The notes under the pieces are model-generated. The model saw only the letters and a list, made by a program, of their open reading frames with translations. It searched no databases and was not told where the DNA came from. This document shows, piece after piece, positions 1-9,233 of a DNA stretch of 64,000 bases. This DNA comes from Pseudobacter sp051955275 (lineage in GTDB: Bacteria > Bacteroidota > Bacteroidia > Chitinophagales > Chitinophagaceae). The stretch lies in the NCBI RefSeq assembly GCF_051955275.1, contig NZ_JBQCGW010000322.1, positions 6,932 to 70,931 on the forward strand, written 5' to 3'. The position numbers and the translations under genes were made by a program. Position 1 is the first letter of the stretch. Every line of letters begins with the position of its first letter.

Positions 1-264
1 ATTAGTCAAGCATCAACTCCTAGCGTTACTTTAGCGCATCTCCGTACTCCTTCTAATTATGTTGAATTGGATGCTACTGAGCTTGATCAAATAGCAAATT
101 GCGAAAGCACTGTTTACCTTTGTGCAATATGTGCAGTTCCAGATGGATCTGGATTGCCAATTATTGATCAAACCACAAATGGGTTAGCAATTTACAATGG
201 ACTGGCTACATATTTTAACAATGCTGTGAACACAACAAGCATTATTGAAAAGCCTTCACTTTAA
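1..264 (+). CDS. C-terminal part of an unknown small protein
   Basis: The first reading frame is open from the window edge to a TAA at 262-264, so this is the 3' end of a gene whose start lies outside. The visible 87 residues are Thr/Asn/Cys-rich and contain the cysteine cluster ANCESTVYLCAIC followed by a glycine-containing turn (PDGSG). Small secreted Bacteroidota proteins of the DUF6520 type share this sort of short Cys-containing tail, but I cannot assign a family. An internal TTG at 67 is not a convincing start because the frame stays open upstream of it. A hairpin right after the stop supports this being the true gene end. It converges on the TlpA-like gene. Confidence 0.5.
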   Translation: MSQASTPSVTLAHLRTPSNYVELDATELDQIANCESTVYLCAICAVPDGSGLPIIDQTTNGLAIYNGLATYFNNAVNTTSIIEKPSL

Positions 265-276
265 TGTGGTGAATAA

Positions 277-315
277 GAATTGGAGAGCCCGATAATGGCC
301 CTCCAATTCCTTTTG
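277..315 (+). terminator. Hairpin terminator after the first gene
   Basis: GAATTGGAG at 277-285 pairs with CTCCAATTC at 301-309. An inner GCC/GGC pair sits beyond a 1x1 mismatch, and the stem is followed by CTTTTGG. It lies 12 bases after the stop codon of the upstream gene and 34 bases before the convergent gene's stop, so it may serve both strands. Confidence 0.55.
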
Positions 316-348
316 GTTAAAATCCTGCTTTTGTAAACAATCTTTGAC

Positions 349-1668
349 TTACTTTCCAACTACGGAGTAAAATAGCAGTTCTTTACTTGCAACTTTTAAC
401 CTATAGTTGTTTTGATATAAAACTTGTTTAATCTCCTCAAGATTTTTCTTTTCTACTAAATACAAAGGCAATTGAAGAATCATTTTATCATTGGTCTCAT
501 CAAAAATTATTGGTGTATTCCCAAAAATATTATTAAACATTGTAATAAAGCTACTGCTTTCAGTTATTTTAATATTACTAGAGTTTATTTTTTTACTTTC
601 TACATTTTCTCTTACTTCATTTGCTCTCTTTTCATTTTCAGACAAAAGTTGCAAAGTAAACCCAATCACATTTTTTTTATTCAGACTACCTGTTAAATTG
701 AATTGCTTATTAAGCTCATTAAGAACATCAAAGTAAAATTCAAGCTTCTCAATTTCTTTAGGCTTAGAATATTCAAATGTATAAGAATGTTTGCTTCTCC
801 ATTCGTTTTCATATTCATCTTCGGGCTTATAATATAGTGTAGAATCAGGCGCAAAAATTTGAAAATTGATAGGCACAAATTTAGATGGCGAAATCATACC
901 CGAAAGCTCCGATAGAATGCTATTATAAATCTCAGGAATCGAGCAATTCACTGCATAAAACCTTAAAGAGTTTCCGCTACTATCAATACCTAAAGCAGTC
1001 TGCACATTCGCTAAATACCTTGTCATTGTAGAATACCCTGAACCAAGAGCAGATGCTTTAGGCTGCGCGGGATTAATAGTAAAAATAGCTTCTTCGGTAT
1101 CAAGAAATATTTTTCTTTTATCTTGCCAATTAGGCAAGTTTCCTTCCAATATTTTATCAATTTCTTTCTTATTCACATACTCAGAACTTGTAATGGCAAG
1201 TATCTTGCTCTTATTACTGATCCAAACTTCTGTTGGAACACCTGAAATGCCTAACCGTTTGTACCATAACGTATCGATAGCAGTCGGTAATTTAACATTG
1301 CGTAAATGAGGATTAGTATTCCAAAAAGCCCGAATATCATCCTTGGTTTTATTGGTCAAAGATTTAACGGGTACAACAGGGATTATTCTAACTCTACCTT
1401 TATATTGATTTTGAAGGGAGTCCAAGCTTGACATGTTTGTTATACAAGCACTGCATGTTTTTGACCAAAAGCTTAAGATAATAAGTTCACTATTTTCTAA
1501 AGGTTCACTTATTTTTTCTCCGTTTACATTGATAACATCACCAAGCCTAAAATTGTCAATTACATCACCAGGATTTAAATTTGCATATTGGGATTGGGCA
1601 ATTTTGCTACTGAGCAATAATAAAAACAGTAATTTTCGCTTACTACTTTTTTTAATTCTTAAGAACAT
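349..1668 (-). CDS. TlpA-like thioredoxin-fold protein of a SusC/SusD locus
   Basis: Predicted exported thiol-disulfide oxidoreductase-like protein of 439 residues. The chosen ATG gives a classic signal peptide: a basic start (RIKKSSKRK), a leucine run and SKIAQSQ. In-frame ATGs at 1710 and 1746 would only add a non-signal-like extension. The thioredoxin-like domain covers about residues 35-195, with the redox motif CSAC near residues 72-75 and a cis-Pro-type GVPTEVW. The last 230 or so residues lack a firm match; they loosely recall the DUF3738/TIGR03435 domain often fused to TlpA in Bacteroidota. It is the last gene of the SusC-SusD unit, 78 bases after SusD. TlpA-like partners are common beside SusCD pairs, where their substrate is generally unknown. 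The gene is AT-rich like its operon. Confidence 0.75.
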   Translation of the reverse strand: MFLRIKKSSKRKLLFLLLLSSKIAQSQYANLNPGDVIDNFRLGDVINVNGEKISEPLENSELIILSFWSKTCSACITNMSSLDSLQNQYKGRVRIIPVVPVKSLTNKTKDDIRAFWNTNPHLRNVKLPTAIDTLWYKRLGISGVPTEVWISNKSKILAITSSEYVNKKEIDKILEGNLPNWQDKRKIFLDTEEAIFTINPAQPKASALGSGYSTMTRYLANVQTALGIDSSGNSLRFYAVNCSIPEIYNSILSELSGMISPSKFVPINFQIFAPDSTLYYKPEDEYENEWRSKHSYTFEYSKPKEIEKLEFYFDVLNELNKQFNLTGSLNKKNVIGFTLQLLSENEKRANEVRENVESKKINSSNIKITESSSFITMFNNIFGNTPIIFDETNDKMILQLPLYLVEKKNLEEIKQVLYQNNYRLKVASKELLFYSVVGK

Positions 1669-1746
1669 TAATAATGCTCTCTGAAAATAAATTATTTGAA
1701 AGTTGCTCATTATGTATTTTTTAGAATAGATATTATGGTAGCACAA

Positions 1747-3129
1747 TTAAGGGTTCTGCGTTATTCCTGTTTTTGCAATTACATAGTATGGAATCTGGAA
1801 TGCATATTTTGTACTATTGGGATGCAAAACAATTTCTTGGTCATTAATTAACCTTTTAGGAGAAATAGCCCTCTGTGGATCTCCTCTCAATCTTCTTAAA
1901 TCACTCCATCTTGTACCCCTAAACAACAACTCCTTCCTTCTTTCATTTAATACTATTGTCAACAATTCTTCTTCGTCTGTAGTAGCAACTGGAATAAATT
2001 GGTTTGGCAGCCACCTGGTTTCCAATAAACTATTCAAGGCAGCTAGAGATTCGGCAAGTTGGCCTTTTCTAGCATGACACTCAGCTTTGATAAGAAAAAT
2101 TTCGTCCGCTGCAATACCAGTGAATAAATTTCCTCCCCCAAATAAGCCTCCGCCACTATAATCACCTTTAAAAGCCATTGTCCCATCCCAGTTTGTTTGA
2201 AATAAAACTTTTTTTCTTAAATCCTTTTCATCATATAACAAAATTAAGGTAGAGTCAACTTTTGCATAAGTACTACTTAGAATTTCAGTCTGAGGGGACT
2301 TGGCATAAAAGATAACCTCTTTATTAAAAATGGGTAAGGGATTGTCCGAATTTGCATCAAGAGAATTGTAGGAGATTAAGCTATCATGAAGAAGCAACGT
2401 CTTATCAGCATAAAAAAGTGAACTATCATATTCTCCCATTACCAGATATGTTCGAGCAAGCAACGCATAGGAACTAGCTTTACTTGGCCGGGTAAATACT
2501 CTTGATTTAAGTGGAAGTAAATTACTTGCTACATGTAAATCCTGTATAATTTGTTCAAATGTTTCTTTTACACTTGAACGAGAGGTTGTTCCACTAAAAT
2601 CCGATGATAACCTTAGAGGGATTCCTAAATCTTTAGCAGAAGAACTTTTATTAAAGGGTTGTGAAAATATTTCAGCAATCGATGCAAAATAAAAAGCACG
2701 AAAAAAATGAGCACTACCCTTTACATTATTAAATTGTGATTGTTCCTCAGAAGTAAACTTAATATTCTCTATTTCATCTAAAACGGTGTTACAATAAAGA
2801 ATAGGTTTATATGGCCACTCAGTAACTTCAACACCCAAATCAGCCTTTTCCCATAAATAAACTTTCCTTTCTAAATCAAACGATAAACCATTAAAATCTG
2901 TCGTAGTTATATAGTAATCATCACTTGCTATGCCTGGAATTTTGGGGCAAAATTGGTTCATCACTCTATTATCATCAAGAAAAGATTGCATATCAGCAAT
3001 TTTCTCCAAAGTTGATAGTGTTTCATCAGGCTTTTGGTCCAAATATTTTTTACAAGATCCTAAAAGAGTAATCGCTAATACTGCCCACACCCACACAGAT
3101 CGCCAGTTGTTATTTCCTTCGTATTTCAT
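1747..3129 (-). CDS. SusD/RagB-family outer-membrane lipoprotein
   Basis: Surface lipoprotein of 460 residues that caps the SusC channel and binds the imported substrate. The chosen ATG gives MKYEGNNNW, then a hydrophobic stretch and the lipobox LLGSC with the acylated Cys near residue 26, followed by KKYLDQKPD, typical of SusD N-termini. The body has the helical (TPR-like) SusD arrangement, and the end shows the SusD signature (EEELLTIVLNERRKELLFRG, then WSDLRR). The length is short for the family but complete. It lies downstream of SusC with two small frames between, an unusual gap because SusC and SusD are normally adjacent. No glycoside hydrolase is nearby, so the substrate cannot be inferred. 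Confidence 0.88.
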   Translation of the reverse strand: MKYEGNNNWRSVWVWAVLAITLLGSCKKYLDQKPDETLSTLEKIADMQSFLDDNRVMNQFCPKIPGIASDDYYITTTDFNGLSFDLERKVYLWEKADLGVEVTEWPYKPILYCNTVLDEIENIKFTSEEQSQFNNVKGSAHFFRAFYFASIAEIFSQPFNKSSSAKDLGIPLRLSSDFSGTTSRSSVKETFEQIIQDLHVASNLLPLKSRVFTRPSKASSYALLARTYLVMGEYDSSLFYADKTLLLHDSLISYNSLDANSDNPLPIFNKEVIFYAKSPQTEILSSTYAKVDSTLILLYDEKDLRKKVLFQTNWDGTMAFKGDYSGGGLFGGGNLFTGIAADEIFLIKAECHARKGQLAESLAALNSLLETRWLPNQFIPVATTDEEELLTIVLNERRKELLFRGTRWSDLRRLRGDPQRAISPKRLINDQEIVLHPNSTKYAFQIPYYVIAKTGITQNP

Positions 3130-3196
3130 TTTGCAGTGTTTATAATTAAGTGGATAAATTTTCCCTTCTTTATTCAATGATGAAATCAAAATGCAT

Positions 3197-3481
3197 TTAA
3201 ACAACCGATCCTTCGCATAATTTCTTTAGAAGATTCCAGTAATAAAAATTTAAATCTATTTTAAGATCATGAACTTGTGATAAACTATTTAAACTTTCTA
3301 ATTGACCACTTTTTGTATTATGCGTACTGTCATTCTGATTTCTTTCTTTGGTTTTTATAATAACCTCCTCGGTTTCACCATCGACTTTAACTCTTATTTC
3401 ATTAAACTGTTTTAGCGTTTCTTTACTGATAATACAGTAAGGATCGCATATATAAGATTTGTTTGCTTTAAATTTGATCAT
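3197..3481 (-). CDS. Small unknown protein between SusC and SusD
   Basis: A 94-residue frame on the operon strand, starting MIKFKANKSYICDPYC and ending GSVV. It is hydrophilic, with a Lys/Glu/Asn-rich middle (VKVDGETEEVIIKTKE, KERNQNDSTHN) and no signal peptide or membrane segment. I recognise no family. It lies 67 bases upstream of the SusD start and 19 bases after another small frame (3501-3668), so the order on the transcript is SusC, small frame, this gene, SusD. Base composition matches the AT-rich operon. It could be a real accessory protein, or the relic of a gene inserted into the operon. Confidence 0.5.
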   Translation of the reverse strand: MIKFKANKSYICDPYCIISKETLKQFNEIRVKVDGETEEVIIKTKERNQNDSTHNTKSGQLESLNSLSQVHDLKIDLNFYYWNLLKKLCEGSVV

Positions 3482-3500
3482 GGCTATACTGCATTACATT

Positions 3501-3668
3501 TTATAATTTTCTATAGGCAACATTAAAGATTCTCATTTTATTACTAAGAGACTCACTTTTCAGGCCCGGTAACAAAATTCGTTTAGAAGACAATAATTTA
3601 ATTGGCACTTTCAATAATCTTCTCAATTCCTCCATTAAGTAATTGAAATCTTTACCAAACACTTGCAC
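3501..3668 (-). CDS. Possible 55-codon frame right after SusC
   Basis: Directly after the SusC stop (3671-3673), a frame opens with GTG at 3668 (an ATG at 3635 would give 44 residues) and runs to TAA at 3501-3503. The predicted product is amphipathic and basic, containing YLMEELRRLLKVPIKLL and SKRILLPGLKSESL. It is too short to score reliably, and I recognise no family. The tight spacing (2 bases after SusC, 19 before the next ATG) is what a translated operon member would show, but chance is possible in AT-rich sequence. Confidence 0.35.
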   Translation of the reverse strand: MQVFGKDFNYLMEELRRLLKVPIKLLSSKRILLPGLKSESLSNKMRIFNVAYRKL

Positions 3669-3670
3669 AT

Positions 3671-6600
3671 TTAAAATGTAGCAGAAATTCCGAACGAAAA
3701 AGCCTTAGGAGGCTTGAAGCCGTTGGGAAATTCTGGGTCTGTACCTTCCGAATTAGCCTTCCATAACAATGCGTTAAGATTACTCATATAAGAATAAATT
3801 TGTAAACTTTGAAATGGAAGTTTCGAGTATACGCTCTTATTAAAAACATATCCTATTCGTATATCTTCTAGCCTAACATGATCCCCCATGTTAACAACGA
3901 CACTTGACTGATTATATATTGCATCACGTGAAAAGTTTGCTGGATAAACGAGAGACGGAACATTGGTTTTAAGTTCATCACCTGGTTTTTGCCAACGCTT
4001 TACATACTCATTATGAACTTCATATCGACTAAAAAGAGAAGAGTAATTAAGCGCTGGCCGCATAAAATAATAACCTAAGCGGTAAGTTAGATTGGCAGAA
4101 ATCGTGAAGCCTTTAAAATGAAAAGTGTTAAGTAAGTTCCCGAAAAATTTAGGCAGATTGGGGCCATGATAATCTAGGTCTGTTGTCGTAGTGTATCTTA
4201 AGACACTGTCATAATCTTTGACAAGTTTACCTCCCACCACTCCCATTGGATTACCATTCTCTGGATCCAATCCACCCCATTTTCTAGTAATTAAAACATA
4301 TGGATTGTATCCTTCGATTGCAGTTAATGTACCATCGGTTATAATGACGTTTGTTGGCAGCTCAAGTAAATATTTTGTTACTTTATAATTGACGAAGCTA
4401 AAAGAAAATGAAGATTGCCATTGAAATAGACGGCTCGATACATTTGTAGAATTTATTGATAAATCAAGCCCATTACCTTTCATATCTGCCGAGTTTGCAG
4501 GCATACTTACAACACCTGTTGTTGGATCGAGACTAGTTTGGTAAATGACATCAGTTGATTTTTTTAAATAATATTCAATACTACCATTAACTTTGTTGCC
4601 TTTTAACGAAAAATCAAGACCCATATTTAATGTCCCGACCCTTTCCCATTTCAAATTGGGATTAGGTGGAGTTTGAAGTGAAGCACTTGGTAAGTTTGTA
4701 AGAGGGTTGGTATATGCAGGTTCATATGTAACAATGGTTAGAGCAGTAACTGAAGGATCTATGTTACCACTATATCCATAAGTTACTCTAAATTTCAGAT
4801 TAGGCACTGCATCGACTTTCCAAAACTTCTCATCAGAAATTTTCCAACTTGCTCCAGCTGACCAGAAGGGCCTCCCTTTTTCATTAGTTTTTAATCCAAA
4901 TATGTTTGATGCATCCTTCCTGGCGCTTGCAGAAATTGTATACTTACCGTCCAAGGTATAAGAAGCGTTAGCAAACCATGAAACAAAACGATTGTTTGTT
5001 TGAGTAAAAGGCCGATTTGGAGAAACTGGTATTTGACTTGTCCCTCTAGGAAGAACTGGATAATATGTTACGTAGTCCACATTTGAAGAACTTAGATAAT
5101 CAGTAACACCATAATATCTCTGGGCATTTGAAGTGTTTTTTGATTGCCGAGTTTCCCCTCCTGCAATTGAGGTAATTTGGTGTCTATCATTGATATTATA
5201 GTTAAAATTCAACTGATATCTAAAATCAGACGCTTCTAAAATTGAATTATTAAGATCAAGAATGCCCCCTATTGGAATTGGATTCCTTTTCAAAGGATCA
5301 TTTACACTTAAGTTAGTAAATCTATTGATTAAATCGCGAGTGTAAAATGATTCGATACTTTGAAAATTTCTATTGGAATTATTTGTTCTTAAAAATTGAT
5401 ATGTCGCTTCAGCGGTTAAGTACTTAGTCAATGAATATCGAAAATTAAAATTCCCTATAATAGTGTGCGTATTATCAGTTTTATCATTGTTTTCAAGTTC
5501 ATCTAGCGGGCGAAATTTCCAATCCATAAGTTGACCTTTACCAGCTGTATCAATATACCCGTTTCTGTATCTCGTACTTATGGGAAGGTGATTTCCAGTT
5601 TCATCAGATAATTGAACATATGAAGGCAATGACCTATTGTTAATGTTATATATACTGTTTCTATAAATGCCTGGATTATTGTAATTCGAATTTGATTTAG
5701 TATAACCTAAAGTTAACTGCAGCAATAAACTTTTTGTAGGTTGAAATGAGCTACCTGTTCTTATTGTAATTCGATTTACATCATTTCCTCTTAAATTTGA
5801 AATATTCTTATCATAGCCTGTTGAAAAATAATATGTCATATTCTTGCTTCCACCGCTAACATTCACAGAATATTGCTGATTTAGCTGATTTCTATATAAT
5901 GAACGCGTAAAATTATTTCTATTATCGATTTTCCTTAATGAATCAAGTTTTGCATCCGCTATTGCTTGAGAAATAGTATTGTTCCGCTTCCTCAATAATA
6001 TTTCAACCGCTGGTGTAAGAGCTGGCCTCCTATTATTATTGATTTCAGCGTTGTAAAACCCTTTATCAAATAAAAAAATTTCAAGATCAACAAAGTCTGA
6101 AGTAGGTATAAAAGGCAAGCTAAACAAATCTGGTTCGTTAGAGAAAGTAATATTTGTGTTGATTGAAACATTACTTTTTTGGTTAAATTTTCCTTTTTTT
6201 GTTGTTATAACAATAACTCCATTTCCCGCTCTTGCTCCCCATATACTTGCCGCAGCAGCATCGCGTAGAATTGTTATATCTTGAACATCATTTGGATTAA
6301 TATCATACAAAGAACCTTCATAAGGTAAATTATCAATTACAATAAGTGGTTGTGAAACTTCTGGTTTAGTGGAAAGAGTGTATAATCCCCTGATCATTAA
6401 CTTAGTCATATTGGGATTCCTCTTATCGAAGAGTAACCCAGGTGTAATACCATCCAATCGACTTATGATATCACTTCCTACCTTTCTATTAAAAAGTTCA
6501 TTATCAATCTTAACAAATGACCCGGTTGCACGCTCTTTAGGAAGTGTTTCTAAACCGGTATTAACTATAACCTCTTTCATTTGCTGAGCCTCAATAATGA

Positions 6601-7261
6601 GAAGAATAGAGATTTTTGAACTTCCAGCTACTCGAACAATTTTTGGTATATAGCCAACAGAACTAACTAATAGAGTTGCATTTGACTTCACTTTATTTAA
6701 CACAAAGCTACCATCAATAATGCTTGCCGTTACTTGGTCACTTCCTTTAACAACGATGGTTGCACCAGATACAGCTTCATTCTTTTCATTTAAAATTTTC
6801 CCTTGAATATTAATCAATGAATCTGGCAAATTACTATCACTATCAAGAGCAATTGATTGTTTCTTTGAAACGACAATACGGTTGTCATTTATGTAATATG
6901 TAAATGGAAGTCCGGCCAAACATTTATCTAGGACTTCTTTAATTTTGGCATTTACAACCGATATAGAAATGTGTTTTGAATGCAAATCGGAAGAAGGGTA
7001 TATAAAATCATAATTTGTTTGTTTCTCAATTTCTTTGAACACCGTAGACAACGGGGCTGATTTAAAAGAAAGCGTGATTCCCTGGCTATAGGCATTCGCG
7101 GCGGTTTGATTCAGTAGCACCCAAATGAAGAGCAAGAGTAAAGTTGTTTTTTTCATAGCCTTCTTAATTTGGAAAGTTGACCGACAAACCCGCCCGCGCG
7201 GAGCTATGCCGAATAAAGTTGTTTTTAGTTTTGGTTTTGCAGTTTTTTGTAGAAAGTCCAC
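3671..7261 (-). CDS. STN-containing SusC/RagA TonB-dependent transporter
   Basis: Outer-membrane TonB-dependent channel that partners the SusD lipoprotein. Seen in order: signal peptide (MKKTTLLLLFIW), an STN domain at about residues 62-130 (ITLSFKSAPLSTVFKEIEKQ), a carboxypeptidase-regulatory-like beta domain (about 147-225), the plug with DAAAASIWGARAGNGVIVI near residue 335, then a long beta-barrel ending in FSFGISATF with the usual terminal Phe. STN domains signal through a FecR anti-sigma factor, and a FecR/sigma pair lies just upstream. The long ATG at 7261 adds MDFLQKTAKPKLK before the signal peptide; similar QKTA-type leaders recur in Chitinophagaceae SusC annotations as I remember them. 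The ATG at 7156 is the conservative alternative. Composition changes sharply near 7156. Confidence 0.9.
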   Translation of the reverse strand: MDFLQKTAKPKLKTTLFGIAPRGRVCRSTFQIKKAMKKTTLLLLFIWVLLNQTAANAYSQGITLSFKSAPLSTVFKEIEKQTNYDFIYPSSDLHSKHISISVVNAKIKEVLDKCLAGLPFTYYINDNRIVVSKKQSIALDSDSNLPDSLINIQGKILNEKNEAVSGATIVVKGSDQVTASIIDGSFVLNKVKSNATLLVSSVGYIPKIVRVAGSSKISILLIIEAQQMKEVIVNTGLETLPKERATGSFVKIDNELFNRKVGSDIISRLDGITPGLLFDKRNPNMTKLMIRGLYTLSTKPEVSQPLIVIDNLPYEGSLYDINPNDVQDITILRDAAAASIWGARAGNGVIVITTKKGKFNQKSNVSINTNITFSNEPDLFSLPFIPTSDFVDLEIFLFDKGFYNAEINNNRRPALTPAVEILLRKRNNTISQAIADAKLDSLRKIDNRNNFTRSLYRNQLNQQYSVNVSGGSKNMTYYFSTGYDKNISNLRGNDVNRITIRTGSSFQPTKSLLLQLTLGYTKSNSNYNNPGIYRNSIYNINNRSLPSYVQLSDETGNHLPISTRYRNGYIDTAGKGQLMDWKFRPLDELENNDKTDNTHTIIGNFNFRYSLTKYLTAEATYQFLRTNNSNRNFQSIESFYTRDLINRFTNLSVNDPLKRNPIPIGGILDLNNSILEASDFRYQLNFNYNINDRHQITSIAGGETRQSKNTSNAQRYYGVTDYLSSSNVDYVTYYPVLPRGTSQIPVSPNRPFTQTNNRFVSWFANASYTLDGKYTISASARKDASNIFGLKTNEKGRPFWSAGASWKISDEKFWKVDAVPNLKFRVTYGYSGNIDPSVTALTIVTYEPAYTNPLTNLPSASLQTPPNPNLKWERVGTLNMGLDFSLKGNKVNGSIEYYLKKSTDVIYQTSLDPTTGVVSMPANSADMKGNGLDLSINSTNVSSRLFQWQSSFSFSFVNYKVTKYLLELPTNVIITDGTLTAIEGYNPYVLITRKWGGLDPENGNPMGVVGGKLVKDYDSVLRYTTTTDLDYHGPNLPKFFGNLLNTFHFKGFTISANLTYRLGYYFMRPALNYSSLFSRYEVHNEYVKRWQKPGDELKTNVPSLVYPANFSRDAIYNQSSVVVNMGDHVRLEDIRIGYVFNKSVYSKLPFQSLQIYSYMSNLNALLWKANSEGTDPEFPNGFKPPKAFSFGISATF

Positions 7262-7870
7262 TACGGTCAGGTTTAGGTTAATTAGTAAGGGGCTACCTGC
7301 TGCCTATTCAGCCTGCCGTGTCTCCTGCAGTAAGTTGGGAGCTCGGACAGACCGAATAGACAACCGGTACCTTTCACTGGTTCTTCAGGATGGTTGTTTC
7401 GGGCCGAAATGTCTTGAAATATATAGACTCGCAGATAAGCGAACCAATTCAATCGATCTTTGCTGCTGGGTGTCAACAATATGATTGCATTACGCAAGAG
7501 AGGCAAGCGCAATCGGATAGAATAAGATGAAATGGTTGCTGGTAAGAATGCATTTATTAATGCAGGAGATGATGTGAGGAGGTGTGCGAATTGTATTCGC
7601 TTTGCTACCGTGCCTTCGCTCAAAGCTTTCAAGGATACTTCACATGTCTACACTAAAAAGATCTTAACCAAATGATATATATCGAAATAATTGTTGTTTT
7701 AAGGAAAGAGGAAGTATGCAATCTCTCCCTCTTCTTCCAGTTGAACCTGGTTTTCAATAGAATTAATGGAAAATAACTTTTTAAAGGACCAGGATGTAGA
7801 CACATCCTGGATTAAATTGGGAATAACTATTCGTTCAATTCGTTACAATAGGTGTTAATGATCACGCAAA
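7262..7870. other. Intergenic region between FecR and SusC, no supported gene
   Basis: About 600 bases separate the FecR stop from the long SusC start. The part near SusC (7262-7640) is GC-richer than the SusC gene. Frames of 116 and 119 codons overlap here on opposite strands, but neither product has a recognisable domain, signal peptide or convincing amino-acid make-up. The region must hold the SusC promoter, presumably recognised by the sigma factor at 9234, but I cannot point to its boxes. A clear hairpin terminator for FecR is listed separately. Confidence 0.5.
7775..7812 (-). terminator. Hairpin terminator downstream of fecR
   Basis: CCAGGATGT (7789-7797) and ACATCCTGG (7802-7810) form a perfect 9-bp stem with a 4-base loop. 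On the minus strand it is followed by TCCTTTAAAAAG. It lies about 60 bases after the FecR stop codon, so the sigma/FecR transcript probably ends here and SusC is transcribed separately. Confidence 0.6.
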
Positions 7871-9070
7871 TTATTTCTTCTTAATGATCACTTCTTTGCC
7901 CGATACCTCGATGTCCACATCACAGCTTTCTTCGATGGCCTGGAACACACTGTTGGCAGTATTGCTTCGCGTCATCATAGCTGTTACTCGCTTGCCTTTC
8001 AGATCCGTTTCATACACCACCTTGAAATCATACCAGCGCGCAAGAATCTGGATTGCCTGGCTAAGGGGCATATTTTCAAAGTAAAACTTGTTTCTCACCC
8101 AGCTGGTAACCGCATAGGTATCTGCGTTACTCACTGTTGTGATCTTACCTTCCTCTGATACGTTGGCTTGCTGGCCCGGTTTCAGAAGGGTGGCCTGCCC
8201 GTTCTTTGAAACCTGTACAGCGCCTTCTACAAGGGTTGTTGTGTTAATGGAAGGATTGTCGCTATAGGTATTTACATTGAAACTTGTTCCGAGTACTTTT
8301 ATATCTACTCCATTGGCAGATACGATAAATGGCTGTTCCTGGTTCTTCACCACATCGATAAAGGCTTCCCCACTCAACTCTATCTTGCGCTCCTTCCCGG
8401 TGAACCTGTTCGGGAATTTCAGCCGCGTGGCGCTGTTCAACCAGATCTTCGTTCCATCAGCCAGCACCAGTTTATAATTACTGCCATTGGGTATCGAAAT
8501 CTCATTGATCATCACTTCTTCATTCGCACCACTCCCTTTGTACACCAGCTCATCTGCTGTTTTGGTAATGGCACTGCTTCCCTGCATGGCTACAACTCCG
8601 TTTTTGGCAGTATCGAGGATCAATTGCTCACCGCTTGCCAGGATGAGCAGTGCCTTATTACCTGTTGGTGGATAAAGTATAGTGTCAGCTATCTGCGAAC
8701 TATTATCTTTCTTTGCCAGTTTCTCATGCTTCGTGTTAAAGAAGAAGAGATAAGCACATACGAGTAAGGTTACCAACACAGCCGCAGCTGCCATTCTCTT
8801 CAACATCACAAACACGCCGCTTTTCTTTTCTTCCTGTCCCGAGAGACTCAGGAATCTTTTATATTCTTCAGCAGTGTTGATTGCTTCTTTTACTGATATT
8901 CCTTTTTCTAAATAATCAGGATCCAGCAATTTCTTTTCTATATGCTCTTTCAAGCCGGCATACTTTTTTTCGTACTGCTCCAACTCCATAGTTTCCTCAG
9001 GAGTGATCTCTTGCTTCCGGATCTTCTGAACAAGCTCAGCAATCCTATCTACAATAGCTTCAAAACTCAT
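7871..9070 (-). CDS. FecR-family anti-sigma regulator
   Basis: Inner-membrane regulator of 399 residues that, in this family, holds or activates its partner sigma factor in response to the STN domain of a TonB-dependent receptor. Seen: a cytoplasmic N-terminal segment (about 1-88), one membrane helix (MAAAAVLVTLLVCAYLFFF, about 90-108), the periplasmic FecR domain (about 180-280, with LADGTKIWLNSATRLKFP), and the C-terminal DUF4974/secretin-like domain (about 318-397, with FYFENMPLSQAIQILARWYD). It is downstream of the sigma gene and upstream of the STN-type SusC, the standard sigma/FecR/SusC order. The start MSFEAIVDRI is the only sensible one. Confidence 0.93.
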   Translation of the reverse strand: MSFEAIVDRIAELVQKIRKQEITPEETMELEQYEKKYAGLKEHIEKKLLDPDYLEKGISVKEAINTAEEYKRFLSLSGQEEKKSGVFVMLKRMAAAAVLVTLLVCAYLFFFNTKHEKLAKKDNSSQIADTILYPPTGNKALLILASGEQLILDTAKNGVVAMQGSSAITKTADELVYKGSGANEEVMINEISIPNGSNYKLVLADGTKIWLNSATRLKFPNRFTGKERKIELSGEAFIDVVKNQEQPFIVSANGVDIKVLGTSFNVNTYSDNPSINTTTLVEGAVQVSKNGQATLLKPGQQANVSEEGKITTVSNADTYAVTSWVRNKFYFENMPLSQAIQILARWYDFKVVYETDLKGKRVTAMMTRSNTANSVFQAIEESCDVDIEVSGKEVIIKKK

Positions 9071-9233
9071 TAGTGATTGTTTACTATTCTATCTCCCGGC
9101 ACGTTAAAAAAAATACTGCTTTAGTATATAACCGGCGTTAATAAAAAAATGCCCAAAAAATAATAGAAAAATAATTGACTATTTTATTAACGTTCGTTAG
9201 CAATACCAGGGAGATAAAAAATGAGGGAATAAA

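Noticed and set aside
7282..7632. Possible 116-residue gene between fecR and SusC
   Set aside because: No domain, no signal sequence, unlikely amino-acid mix, and an equally long frame on the other strand.
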